A stretch of 64,000 nt of DNA from an uncultured Duncaniella sp. (GCA_910586665.1 CAJUIX010000010.1:51643-115642); one strand, 5' to 3'. Numbered from the stretch's first letter, positions 25,602 through 34,049 are shown. Notes: generated by a model from the sequence alone, not told the origin. Translations and numbers: made by a program.

Positions 25602-27140
25602 TTAATATAAGGGACGGAAGGTGAAGCGGCGAATCACGCCTTTCCACACTGTGTCGTTGAGCTTGCCGGCTGCATCCGTGCCTCCGAAGAGATAGATGTA
25701 GGGACACTCCCATTCGGTGACGGCCTGACTCACGCGGCTTGTCTTAGCAAAGGGAACCGGGGTAGCCCAGGCGGGAAGACGGGTACCCGAAAGGGGCATC
25801 CAGCCGTCGGCCGAGGCCGAGCGCGACATGCTTTCATCGAGAGTGGTATTGCGGACTATGGCCTGGGCGGAAGTGAAGGGACGGATGTAATCAGGAAGCT
25901 GGAGATAGCTCGAAGCCTCCTCCCAGGTTATACCCTGGTCATAGGAGACGTAGACAGTATTCGACACAACCGGCCCCTCGCCTGATTCATAGTTGCCGCC
26001 TACTGCTATAAGGACGGAGCGCTCGGTGACGCGCCAATTGTTCTTGTTCACACGCGGGGTAAAATAGGGGAAGAGCGAAACGTTTTCACGCTCGTCGATG
26101 TCACGGGAGCTGATTTTTGCCCATGTAGTGCCGTCGTAGCCCCAGGTGGAGCCGACGAGGAGGTCGGAAGCGTCGCGGCCGCCGACGAAGAGAGCCAGGG
26201 GAGTGGCGCTCCACTTTGTCTCGTAGACAATCATCTGGCCTGTGCCGCTCACGGGACACCCGGCAGGTACGGCAGTCACAGCCCCGGAGGGATAGGAAAC
26301 GTGCTTCCAGCCGTCGGCATCCTTGCGGGCACCGAGAACCTTGTCGTCATATCCTCCGTAGAGCCAGTCCATGTGCTCGCCGGTAGCGGCCCAGGTGAGG
26401 GCATCGGCCGACTTATAGAGATTGCCGTGTGAGTCGAGCATATAGAGGGCGTCGGAACTTGCCGTGAGCGTGGAGAGGCGGGCGTCGGCAGGAAGGCTGG
26501 CGTCGGAGAGCGTCCAGTCGTTATTATAGGGATTCTCGCAGACTGCGAGTGAGGCCGCATTGCCGGAAGCCGTCATGCAGTATACCTTGCCGTCAAACTC
26601 GACGGTCTTCTGCTCCGCGGGGTTGCTGAGTTTGCCAGGAAGATTACGGCTGGAAGCCTTGTCCCAATAGAGGGTGTCGGGCTCGACCTGGTGCACGTTG
26701 ACCTTGATAGTGTAGTCGCGCTTCTTCAGACCATCGTAGGAGGTGATTGAGAGCTTGACAGGCCCGTCGGCGAAGTTGATACTGTCGTTGGGGTTGGAGA
26801 TAAAGCTGATTGTCGTGTCGCGCTTGGCCTTGGGGTCACGGAAGGTGAGGTCGCATGCACTGGCCGACGCGGTGCTGATTTTTACGATAAGTTTGTCGGT
26901 GCGTGTGCCCTTGGGGAGAGAGTCAGCGTTGAAAATCACGGCGTTGACGAGGTCGATAGAGAAATAGACCGAGTCAAGCTTGGCAAGCACACTGTCATCT
27001 TTGGCTATACTGAAGGCTGTGACCGAACAGTTGCCGAAATCACCTTCCGCAACGAAGGAATCCGAGTCCTTGTTGCAGCCGGAAATAAGGACTGTCATGA
27101 TGACAGCAAGCAATGCGTATAGCGGAAATCTTTTCATCAT
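25602..27140 (-). CDS. DUF6242-like lipoprotein with beta-propeller-type repeats
   Basis: 512 residues. Lipoprotein signal with Cys22 after LISG. An Ig-like N-terminal part (about 30-155) holds the segment DSVYFSIDLVNAVIFNAD and ends in YTIKVNVHQVEPDTLYWDK. The remainder carries repeated strands with WT, YDGTTW, YVSYDQGITW and YLFGGTDAAGKLNDTVWKG, as in Kelch/BNR-like propellers. I think it corresponds to DUF6242, with moderate certainty. The function is unknown; binding of glycan or protein at the cell surface or periplasm is possible. It heads the DUF6089-uppS-bamA-skp-lptF-ribBA run, with a TAnnTTTG promoter at 27231-27238, so it is the promoter-proximal gene of a Bam-type operon. Confidence 0.75.
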   Translation of the reverse strand: MMKRFPLYALLAVIMTVLISGCNKDSDSFVAEGDFGNCSVTAFSIAKDDSVLAKLDSVYFSIDLVNAVIFNADSLPKGTRTDKLIVKISTASASACDLTFRDPKAKRDTTISFISNPNDSINFADGPVKLSITSYDGLKKRDYTIKVNVHQVEPDTLYWDKASSRNLPGKLSNPAEQKTVEFDGKVYCMTASGNAASLAVCENPYNNDWTLSDASLPADARLSTLTASSDALYMLDSHGNLYKSADALTWAATGEHMDWLYGGYDDKVLGARKDADGWKHVSYPSGAVTAVPAGCPVSGTGQMIVYETKWSATPLALFVGGRDASDLLVGSTWGYDGTTWAKISSRDIDERENVSLFPYFTPRVNKNNWRVTERSVLIAVGGNYESGEGPVVSNTVYVSYDQGITWEEASSYLQLPDYIRPFTSAQAIVRNTTLDESMSRSASADGWMPLSGTRLPAWATPVPFAKTSRVSQAVTEWECPYIYLFGGTDAAGKLNDTVWKGVIRRFTFRPLY

Positions 27141-27230
27141 AAATGTGATAGAAGCCCCCGCGAGGGGTCGTTTATTTTGCTATTTCGTTGTTTTCGGGTT
27201 GTTTAGAGAGCTAAACAATATTTCAAGATG

Positions 27231-27238
27231 CAAAGTTA
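27231..27238 (-). promoter_or_regulatory. Promoter -7 element heading the bamA envelope run
   Basis: Minus strand TAACTTTG, 91 bp before the DUF6242-like start. It is the only good promoter found on this strand before the whole seven- or eight-gene run. The -33 TTTG is not clear. Confidence 0.5.
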
Positions 27239-27321
27239 ACAAGATTTTCGTTAACAACCATTCCAAGTGCGTAAAAAAAACCTAATAAGATTAAAAGGCC
27301 CTGCCAAAGGGGCGCGAAGGA

Positions 27322-27332
27322 GGGGACTGACC
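27322..27332 (+). repeat. GGGGACTGACC, first copy
   Basis: An 11-bp word found again at 27785-27795, 463 bp away, in both cases followed by a CCGTCC-type sequence that can fold back on it. The surroundings at 27290-27410 are GC-rich and hairpin-forming but contain no credible gene. Confidence 0.5.
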
Positions 27333-27482
27333 CTATCAGAAGGGCTCCGTCCTCAACTGCCGGCAAGAGGGTTTTAGAAGCTGTCGGGGAGACAGCATGG
27401 AAGGATTGTCGCCAAAACCGCTACACTTCTGTATACCAAGCAGGTACAAATATCAGAAATTTCACAATTTAGCTCACATTTT

Positions 27483-27514
27483 TTTGGAATTGTTAAACCC
27501 TTTGTCTACATTTG
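27483..27514 (+). promoter_or_regulatory. Orphan plus-strand promoter in the 27.1-27.9 kb gap
   Basis: TTTG at 27483-27486, a 20-bp spacer and TACATTTG at 27507-27514 match the Bacteroidetes consensus exactly. No plus-strand protein gene of normal size follows before 30235; dnaG lies antisense in between. Confidence 0.65.
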
Positions 27515-27520
27515 CAACAT

Positions 27521-27813
27521 CAAATCCGGTCACTCTTTTCCCTCTGACAGGCTTATAAAACGAGTGCGGGCGGAGGCTCACCCCCTCCACGGACACTTGT
27601 TTAATCAATTAGTTATTAATTAAGATCTATACAAACCCAACGGACTTTTAAACATCCTAACATTCATTTACAAGCTATTTACAATCATCGGAGCCACATT
27701 TGAGAAGCCTCTGATTCCAAACGGACAATTAATGGAATCGTTTTTTCAATATATGTGTTTTTACAAGATTGTAGATTAGAAGAGGGGGACTGACCGTGAG
27801 GCCCGTCCCTCTT
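27521..27813 (+). ncRNA. Candidate structured RNA of about 290 nt
   Basis: Starts about 7 bp after the -7 box and ends in a hairpin (27779-27813, AAGAGGGGGAC against GTCCCTCTT). The 5' end can pair with the 3' end: CGGTCA 27527-27532 with TGACCG 27791-27796, and CCCTCT 27540-27545 with AGAGGG 27781-27786, so the molecule may be closed like 6S RNA or RNase P RNA. This pairing competes with the 3' hairpin, allowing two alternative states. An inner hairpin uses AGTG/CACT (27563-27566, 27594-27597) and GGAGG/CCTCC (27572-27576, 27584-27588). It does not show the signature sequences of tmRNA or RNase P that I know. It may instead be a leader for the tiny reading frame 27732-27779. The 3' hairpin could also serve as the dnaG terminator on the other strand. 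Confidence 0.4.
27732..27779 (+). CDS. Possible 15-residue peptide MESFFQYMCFYKIVD
   Basis: An ATG-to-TAG frame lying inside the candidate transcript, ending immediately before its terminal hairpin. The peptide is aromatic-rich. No ribosome-binding sequence stands out, and a frame of this size is common by chance, so the call rests only on its position between promoter and terminator. Confidence 0.2.
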   Translation: MESFFQYMCFYKIVD

Positions 27814-27882
27814 GTTGCGCTCTTAAAAACAGGGTATCTTAAAATCCTTAACGGTATAAATTCCTAAATCCCAGCCACTCTA

Positions 27883-30075
27883 CTATTTCCTCGGAGCTAT
27901 AACGCGGTCACCGATAAGACGCGCCAGCTCGCGACGCGCGCCCTCGATTTCCTGCATGGTCTTCATCAGCAAAAGCACCTTCTCATAGTCGCCGGCACAG
28001 GCTGCAAGCTCGCGCCTGACGTCAAGAAGGCGCGTCCAGAGTATAGCGTCCTTCAACTCGTGCAGCGCACGAGGCACAAGCTCGCCGAGCAGGTCCTGCT
28101 CCGTGTCGACCTTGGCATACTTGGTGTGCATCTTGCTCAGGATGTGGCACTCGACCACGAGGTCTGACGCGAGATTGCGCACGACATCGTCGGGCGACGA
28201 GCACATCAGCCGGCCGAGATATGTGACCGAATAGTCCTGCAGACCCTTGGCGTAGGCCGCATCGACGCTTTCGCGCAGACGCTGCTCCATAGCGGAGACG
28301 CTGCCTATGTCGGTCGCCTTCTCCCTTATGGCCTCTACGCCCTCGGCGAAACTGCGGCCTCGCTGCTCCTCCAGTTCCATCCGGCGCCGCTCAAGGTCGG
28401 CAGCCCAGGTCTCGGTGCTGAGACGGAGAGCCTCGTCAAAGAAGTGGGCGAGGTCAGCGTTTGAGAAATGTATATTGTCAGCCATGAGGTCTGACTCGAT
28501 ATATTCGAGCACCGTCATAGGCACAGTGTTGCCGTCGTCATCAATACCCTCGGCGAATGCATAGTTGCCATACTTGGCGACTAGACGTACAATCGCAAGC
28601 TCGTAGGTGCGCAGGAAGCGCGCATGACCGCTGTCGGCAACCTGCGCATCGCCCTGAGGAGCTGCGGAAGGAGACTGTTCCCCTCCCCCGCCCTGCGGCT
28701 GCACGTCCTCAGCCGGAGCTGTAAAAGCCTCGGCACGCTGGCGCTCCTCGCGCGACTTCAGGCGGAACTCATTGTAATACTTCCCGACCTCGCGCCGCAG
28801 CACGTCCTCGTCCATAAAAAGGATTCGCGAACAATCCTGGACATAAACACTGCGGGTAATCTCGTCAGGTATGAGGGCTATGGTCTTCACCAGACGTGTA
28901 ATCACATTGGCTCGACGCCCGGGGTCAGAGGCGGCATCCTTCATCAGGATACCCGCCATGAAGGTTATGAAGTCTGTCTCGTGGGCCTTGATATAGTCCT
29001 GCACCTCGCTCGAACTGTGGTGCTGGGCGAAGGAGTCCGGGTCCTCACCCTCAGGGAGGAGTAGTACCTTGACATTCATGCCCTCCTGGAGAAGCAGCTC
29101 TATACCTCGGAGGGAGGCCTTGATGCCGGCGGCGTCGCTGTCGTAAATCAGCGTCACATCCTTTGTGAAACGGTTAATCAGACGCACCTGCTCGATGGTC
29201 AGAGCCGTGCCCGAGGAGGCGACGACGTTGCATATACCCGACTGGTGCATGGATATGACGTCCATGTAGCCTTCGACGAGTATACATTTTTGCTCCTTGG
29301 CTATCGACTGCTTGGCCTGGAAGAGGCCGTAGAGCTCGCGCCGCTTCTGATAGAGGTCCGACTCGGGCGAATTGACATATTTGGCTATTTTCTTCTCCTT
29401 GCTGAGTGTGCGGCCGCCGAAGGCCACGACCTTGCCCGAGAGAGTGAATATAGGATATATCACTCGTCCGCGGAAACGGTCATAGAAACGGCCGTCGTCC
29501 GTCTTCGTGCAGAGGCCGGTCGAGACGAGATATTGCTCGCTGTAGCCGCGCTCGGTCGCCGTCTTGAACATTGCATCGCGCTCCTCGAGGGCATAGCCGA
29601 GGTGGAAGCGCTCAATCATGGCGTCGCTGATGCCTCTGTAGCGGAAATACGAGAGGCCTATGTCGCGCCCTTCGGAGGTGTCATGGATATTCTTTTCAAA
29701 ATAGCGCATGGCGAAGTCGTTGAGCGCGAGCATATTCTCGCGGTCACTCTCGGCGCGGCGCTCCTCGTCGGTCATCTCACGCTCCTCTATCTCGATATTG
29801 TATTTCTTGGCGAGATAGCGAAGCGCCTCGGTAAACGACAGCTGCTCGAGCTTCATGATGAAGCTGACCGGGCTACCACCCTCGCCGCAACTGAAGCACT
29901 TGCACATCCCCTTGGCCTTGGAGACATAAAAGGATGGGGAGCGGTCGTTGTGGAAGGGGCACAGCCCGACATAGTTGGCTCCGCGCCGCTTCAGCGACAC
30001 GAAGTCACTCACCACCTCTACAATATCGGCGGCATCGAGAATACGTTGGACGGTAGCGTTGTCAATCTTCTTCAT
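27883..30075 (-). CDS. dnaG: DNA primase
   Basis: 730 residues from ATG 30073-30075, which starts MKKIDNATVQRILDAADIVE as usual; the open frame beyond has no support. It makes RNA primers at the replication fork. Zinc-binding domain: Cys39-x2-His42 in LCPFHNDRSPSFY and Cys60-x2-Cys63 in CKCFSCGEGG. The RNA polymerase/TOPRIM core contains FRGRVIYPIFTLSGKVVAFGGRTL, then ILVEGYMDVISMHQSGICNV and DVTLIYDSDAAGIKAS. After residue about 440 the sequence is charged and helical, with the DnaB-contact domain at the end. A Pro/Gln/Gly-rich linker (QPQGGGGEQSPSAAPQG) separates the two. It does not sit in an rpsU-dnaG-rpoD operon. Promoter at 30084-30114. Confidence 0.96.
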   Translation of the reverse strand: MKKIDNATVQRILDAADIVEVVSDFVSLKRRGANYVGLCPFHNDRSPSFYVSKAKGMCKCFSCGEGGSPVSFIMKLEQLSFTEALRYLAKKYNIEIEEREMTDEERRAESDRENMLALNDFAMRYFEKNIHDTSEGRDIGLSYFRYRGISDAMIERFHLGYALEERDAMFKTATERGYSEQYLVSTGLCTKTDDGRFYDRFRGRVIYPIFTLSGKVVAFGGRTLSKEKKIAKYVNSPESDLYQKRRELYGLFQAKQSIAKEQKCILVEGYMDVISMHQSGICNVVASSGTALTIEQVRLINRFTKDVTLIYDSDAAGIKASLRGIELLLQEGMNVKVLLLPEGEDPDSFAQHHSSSEVQDYIKAHETDFITFMAGILMKDAASDPGRRANVITRLVKTIALIPDEITRSVYVQDCSRILFMDEDVLRREVGKYYNEFRLKSREERQRAEAFTAPAEDVQPQGGGGEQSPSAAPQGDAQVADSGHARFLRTYELAIVRLVAKYGNYAFAEGIDDDGNTVPMTVLEYIESDLMADNIHFSNADLAHFFDEALRLSTETWAADLERRRMELEEQRGRSFAEGVEAIREKATDIGSVSAMEQRLRESVDAAYAKGLQDYSVTYLGRLMCSSPDDVVRNLASDLVVECHILSKMHTKYAKVDTEQDLLGELVPRALHELKDAILWTRLLDVRRELAACAGDYEKVLLLMKTMQEIEGARRELARLIGDRVIAPRK

Positions 30076-30083
30076 CGTGGCTA

Positions 30084-30114
30084 CAAAGTTAGCCCAATTT
30101 TTGCAAACGGCAAA
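30084..30114 (-). promoter_or_regulatory. Promoter of dnaG
   Basis: On the minus strand TTTG (30111-30114), a 19-bp spacer and TAACTTTG (30084-30091) fit the Bacteroidetes pattern. The start codon is only 8 bp away, so the transcript would be nearly leaderless. Confidence 0.6.
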
Positions 30115-30176
30115 GGCTTTGGACGTCCGCGGCGACACCGCTTCCGAACAAATACAGGCATCGAAACACCCGGCGC

Positions 30177-30207
30177 TTGCCTGATTGCCGAATTTAAATT
30201 AACTTTG
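30177..30207 (+). promoter_or_regulatory. Promoter of the sugar-binding-like gene
   Basis: TTG at 30177-30179, a 20-bp spacer and TAACTTTG at 30200-30207, with the ATG 28 bp further on. This independent promoter supports the start at 30235. Confidence 0.6.
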
Positions 30208-30234
30208 CCCGCAGACATCAAACACAGACATATC

Positions 30235-31098
30235 ATGGAAAACAAGGCAATCGAGGTCGGGCTGGTGATGAAGTCATTGCAGGCCGACTTCTTCAAAGTC
30301 ATGCAGCGCGGCGCCGAAGAGTTCGTCAAAGAGAGCGGATGCTGCACCCTTATTTCGACCGGCACCGACTCCCAGACCGAAATCGAGAAGCAGGTGTCGC
30401 TCGTCAGACAGCTCGCCGACGATGGTGTCGACGCAATGGTAGTGGTCCCTATTGATTCCAAAGCGCTCGTAAGCCCCGTGGCGGAAGCCGTCAGGAAGGG
30501 CATCAAGGTTGTCAACATCGACATCAAGCTCGACGACGCCCTGCTTGAAGAGGAGGGCGTCGAGGTGGACTTTGTAGGCCCTGACAACTTCTCTGCCTCC
30601 TACGCAGCCGGCGTGAAGCTCGCATCCACGCTCAGCAAAGGGGACAAGGTGATGATGATCGAAGGGCTCTCCGTGGCCGACAATGCCCGGCAGCGTAAAG
30701 CAGGCTTCGACAAAGCCATAGAGGAATACGGGCTTGACTGCGTGGCAAGCGAGCCCGCTGACTGGGAGACCGGCACAGCCGAGAGCGTGTTCGGCCGCCT
30801 TTATGCCTCACACCCCGACATCAAAGCCGTGTTCTGCTGCAACGACACTATGGCGCTCGGCGTCATCAACATCCTCAAAGCCTCGGGACGGAAGCCCGGA
30901 GAGGTCAGAATCGTCGGCTTTGACAACGATGCCGTCATGTCGCCGCTCCTCGACGCGGGATGGCTGCTCGCCACAGTCGACGCCTACGCCTCCCGAATGG
31001 GGGTCGAGGGTATCCGCCACGCGCTCTCCCTGCTCGAGAGCGGCAAGTCGCACAGCGGCAACAAAGCCACCCCATTCACCATCGTAAGCGGCAAATAA
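30235..31098 (+). CDS. Ribose-binding-protein-like (periplasmic binding protein fold) without signal peptide
   Basis: 287 residues from ATG 30235. The fold is that of sugar-binding proteins of the RbsB/LacI superfamily: IEVGLVMKSLQADFFKVMQRGA, LISTGTDSQTEIEKQ, DAMVVVPIDSKALVSPVAEA, VKVASTLSKGDKV-like lobe 2 (here VKLASTLSKGDKVMMIEG), AVFCCNDTMALGVINILKASG and IVGFDNDAVMSPLL. It has neither a signal peptide nor a DNA-binding domain: the first residues MENKAIEVGL go straight into the first beta strand, and no hydrophobic stretch precedes them in the open frame upstream. So it is probably cytosolic, unlike transporter-linked relatives. No ABC transporter gene or kinase is adjacent. Ligand and role unknown; thrS follows after 134 bp. 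Confidence 0.8.
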   Translation: MENKAIEVGLVMKSLQADFFKVMQRGAEEFVKESGCCTLISTGTDSQTEIEKQVSLVRQLADDGVDAMVVVPIDSKALVSPVAEAVRKGIKVVNIDIKLDDALLEEEGVEVDFVGPDNFSASYAAGVKLASTLSKGDKVMMIEGLSVADNARQRKAGFDKAIEEYGLDCVASEPADWETGTAESVFGRLYASHPDIKAVFCCNDTMALGVINILKASGRKPGEVRIVGFDNDAVMSPLLDAGWLLATVDAYASRMGVEGIRHALSLLESGKSHSGNKATPFTIVSGK

Positions 31099-31165
31099 GC
31101 TAAAAATCAGTATCTACGTCGAAAAATTCACCACATTATAAGGTGATGATTCGAGAAATATTTCC

Positions 31166-31173
31166 TACCTTTG
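31166..31173 (+). promoter_or_regulatory. Promoter -7 element for thrS-infC-rpmI-rplT
   Basis: TACCTTTG, 59 bp before the thrS ATG. The -33 region has no TTTG. The leader shows no threonyl-tRNA-like fold that I can identify by eye. Confidence 0.5.
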
Positions 31174-31232
31174 CAAGCTGAAAACAAAGGGAGTCGCTCG
31201 TATGGCTCCTTAAACCCAACATTATATCACTA

Positions 31233-33176
31233 ATGGCTACAATCAACATCACTTTCCCCGACGGGAGCGTCAAGCAGTTTGAGAGCGGAGTGACCCCTCT
31301 ACAGATTGCAGAATCACTGTCGCCCCAGCTCGCCCGCGACATCCTCGCCGCATCCGTAAACGACAAGGAATGGGACATCTCACGCCCCATAGCCGAGGAC
31401 GCCACTATCCGCCTCTTCAAATGGGATGACCCCGAAGGCAAGCACGCCTTCTGGCACTCTTCGGCCCACCTTCTCGCCGAAGCCCTCCAGGAACTCTACC
31501 CCGGCGTGAAGTTCGGCATCGGTCCGGCTATCGAGAACGGTTTCTATTACGACATCGACCCGGGCGAACACACCATAACATCCGCCGACTTCCCCCGCAT
31601 CGAGAAAAAGATGCTCGAACTCGCCCAGCAGAAGCAGGAAATCGTCCGCGCCGACATCTCCAAAGCCGACGCGCTCAAACTCTTCGGCGACCGCGGCGAA
31701 GAATATAAATGCGAGCTTATCAGCGAACTCGAGGACGGCAACATCACCACTTATACCCAGGGTGCCTTCACCGACCTCTGCCGCGGCCCGCACATCGCCA
31801 ACACCGCGCCTATCAAGGCCGTGAAGGTGACCTCGCTCGCCGGTGCCTACTGGCGCGGCGACGAGAAGCGCAACCAGCTCGTCAGAGTCTACGGCATCAC
31901 CTTCCCCAAGAAGAAGATGCTCGACGAATACCTCGTGCTCCTCGAGGAGGCCAAGAAGCGCGACCACCGCAAACTCGGCAAGGAGATGGAGCTCTTCGCC
32001 TTCTCGCAGAACGTCGGCGCCGGCCTTCCCCTCTGGCTCCCCAAAGGCACCGCCCTCCGCGACCGCCTCGAGCAGTTCCTCCGCAAGATTCAGAAGCAGT
32101 ATGGCTACCAGCAGGTAATCACCCCCCATATCGGCAACAAGAACCTCTATGTGACCTCCGGCCACTATGCAAAATACGGCAAGGACTCCTTCCAACCCAT
32201 CCACACACCCGAGGAAGGTGAGGAATACCTGCTCAAACCGATGAACTGCCCCCACCACTGCGAGATATTCCGCGCACTCCCCCGAAGCTACCGCGACCTA
32301 CCCCTGCGCCTCGCAGAATTCGGCACCGTATACCGCTACGAGCAGAGCGGCGAGCTCCACGGCCTGACCCGCGTGAGAGGCTTCACGCAGGACGACGCCC
32401 ACATCTACTGTGCCCCCGACCAGATCAAGGGTGAGTTTCTCAAGGTGATGGACATCATCTTCTACATTTTCAAGGCACTCAAATTTGACAACTTCGAGGC
32501 ACAAATCTCGCTCCGCGACCCCAACAACAAGGAGAAATACATCGGCTCCGACGAAAACTGGCACCTTGCCGAGCAGGCAATCATCGACGCCTGCGAGGAA
32601 AAGGGACTCAAGGCCCGCAAAGAATACGGCGAGGCCGCCTTCTACGGTCCGAAACTCGACTTCATGGTCAAGGACGCCCTCGGTCGCAGATGGCAGCTCG
32701 GCACAATCCAGGTCGACTACAACCTCCCCGAGCGCTTCCAGCTCGAATATACCGGCTCTGACAACCAGAAGCACCGTCCCGTGATGATCCACCGCGCCCC
32801 CTTCGGTTCTATGGAACGCTTCGTAGCCGTGCTCCTCGAACATACCGCCGGCCGCTTCCCCCTCTGGCTCGCACCCGAGCAGGCAGTCGTGCTACCGATT
32901 TCGGAGAAGTTCAACGACTATGCCTACGAAGTGGCATCGCAGCTCAACGCGCTCGACATCCGTACCCAGGTTGACGACAGAAATGAAAAAATCGGCAAGA
33001 AAATTCGCGACAACGAGCTTAAAAGAATACCTTACATGCTCATTGTAGGTGAAAAAGAAGCTGAAAATGGTGAAATTTCTGTAAGAAAACAGGGTGAAGG
33101 TGATAAAGGTTCGATGAAAATTGCTACCTTTGCAGACGATTTGGCTCGCGAAGTCAATGAAATGATTAATCAATAA
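31233..33176 (+). CDS. thrS: Threonyl-tRNA synthetase
   Basis: 647 residues. Domains in order: TGS (about 1-62), editing domain (about 65-225; HSSAHLLAEAL with the HxxxH motif and CRGPHIANT), catalytic class II core (about 245-535; motif 2 region GTVYRYEQSGELHGLTRVRGF with the nearby FTQDDAHIYC, and LKPMNCPHHCEIF with the zinc Cys) and anticodon-binding domain (about 540-640; LPISEKFNDYAYEVASQL). All expected motifs are intact. infC starts 8 bp downstream, giving the conserved thrS-infC-rpmI-rplT order. Confidence 0.97.
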   Translation: MATINITFPDGSVKQFESGVTPLQIAESLSPQLARDILAASVNDKEWDISRPIAEDATIRLFKWDDPEGKHAFWHSSAHLLAEALQELYPGVKFGIGPAIENGFYYDIDPGEHTITSADFPRIEKKMLELAQQKQEIVRADISKADALKLFGDRGEEYKCELISELEDGNITTYTQGAFTDLCRGPHIANTAPIKAVKVTSLAGAYWRGDEKRNQLVRVYGITFPKKKMLDEYLVLLEEAKKRDHRKLGKEMELFAFSQNVGAGLPLWLPKGTALRDRLEQFLRKIQKQYGYQQVITPHIGNKNLYVTSGHYAKYGKDSFQPIHTPEEGEEYLLKPMNCPHHCEIFRALPRSYRDLPLRLAEFGTVYRYEQSGELHGLTRVRGFTQDDAHIYCAPDQIKGEFLKVMDIIFYIFKALKFDNFEAQISLRDPNNKEKYIGSDENWHLAEQAIIDACEEKGLKARKEYGEAAFYGPKLDFMVKDALGRRWQLGTIQVDYNLPERFQLEYTGSDNQKHRPVMIHRAPFGSMERFVAVLLEHTAGRFPLWLAPEQAVVLPISEKFNDYAYEVASQLNALDIRTQVDDRNEKIGKKIRDNELKRIPYMLIVGEKEAENGEISVRKQGEGDKGSMKIATFADDLAREVNEMINQ

Positions 33177-33184
33177 GCCCCTGA

Positions 33185-33772
33185 ATGGAGAAAAAACCTT
33201 TCGCTCCGCGCCCTCCGCGCCCCAATAACGGCGGTCCACGCCGCCCGATGCCCAACAACCGTAAGGAAGAACCGTATGCAACCAACGAGCACATCCGTGC
33301 CCGCGAAGTGCGTTTGGTCGGCGACAATGTGGAAAATGGCATATATTCCATACAGGAGGCACTGAAAATAGCCGACGAGCTTGGTCTCGACCTCATCGAG
33401 ATCTCACCCACCGCCGAGCCGCCGGTTTGCCGCGTGCTCGACTACCAGAAGTTCCTCTATCAGCAGAAGAAGCGACAGAAGGAACAGAAGGCCAAGGCTA
33501 CCAAAGTCGTTGTCAAGGAGATTCGTTTCGGACCCCAGACCGACGACCATGACTACAACTTCAAGCTCAAGCACGCCATCGGCTTCCTCCAGGAAGGCGC
33601 CAAGGTGAAAGCCTACGTCTTTTTCAAAGGACGCTCCATCCTATTCAAAGAGCAGGGCGAGGTGTTGCTGCTCCGCTTTGCCAACGACCTCGAGGAGTAT
33701 GGCAAGGTCGATCAGATGCCCGTCCTCGAAGGCAAGCGCATGATTATCATGCTCAGCCCGAAGAAAAAATAA
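33185..33772 (+). CDS. infC: Translation initiation factor IF-3
   Basis: 195 residues. Binds the 30S subunit and checks the initiator codon. After a Pro/Arg/Asn-rich extension of about 30 residues (RPPRPNNGGPRRPMPNN), the N-domain starts with ATNEHIRAREVRLVGDN and includes LGLDLIEISPTAEPPVCRVLDY; the C-domain starts at KVVVKEIRFGPQTDDHDYNF and ends with the segment EGKRMIIMLSPKK. The start is ATG, not the rare AUU used for autoregulation in enterobacteria. The extension is typical for Bacteroidetes. Confidence 0.97.
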   Translation: MEKKPFAPRPPRPNNGGPRRPMPNNRKEEPYATNEHIRAREVRLVGDNVENGIYSIQEALKIADELGLDLIEISPTAEPPVCRVLDYQKFLYQQKKRQKEQKAKATKVVVKEIRFGPQTDDHDYNFKLKHAIGFLQEGAKVKAYVFFKGRSILFKEQGEVLLLRFANDLEEYGKVDQMPVLEGKRMIIMLSPKKK

Positions 33773-33851
33773 ATATACAAAGCAATAAGCGCGGCTTCCC
33801 CCGGGAACCGCACTCTATAGAATTAAAATCATTATTTAACAATCACAACAA

Positions 33852-34049
33852 ATGCCAAAGATTAAGACTAACTCCGGTGCCAAAAAGAGGTTCGCCCTTA
33901 CCGGATCAGGAAAGATCAAGAGAAAACACGCCTTCAAGAGCCACATCTTGACCAAGAAGACCAAAAAGCAGAAGCGCAACCTTACTCACTTCTCAGTAGT
34001 TTCACGCGCAGACTCTTCAAACGTCAAGGCACTTCTCGCCCTCAAATAA
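33852..34049 (+). CDS. rpmI: 50S ribosomal protein L35
   Basis: 65 residues. Family sequence throughout: MPKIKTNSGAKKRFALTGSG, then KIKRKHAFKSHILTKKTKKQ and LTHFSVVSRADSSNVKALL. Second ribosomal gene group member after infC (79-bp gap), before rplT (131-bp gap). Confidence 0.97.
   Translation: MPKIKTNSGAKKRFALTGSGKIKRKHAFKSHILTKKTKKQKRNLTHFSVVSRADSSNVKALLALK

Noticed and set aside
27521..27813. Assignment of the RNA candidate to tmRNA or RNase P RNA
   Set aside because: No CCA-type 3' end or tag frame, and no conserved RNase P core sequences are visible. 6S RNA cannot be confirmed or excluded by eye.
29245..30234. Long open frame on the plus strand running into the sugar-binding-like gene (would give 617 residues)
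   Set aside because: It is the antisense of dnaG, has no hydrophobic signal or known domain, and a good promoter plus ATG at 30235 explain the real gene.
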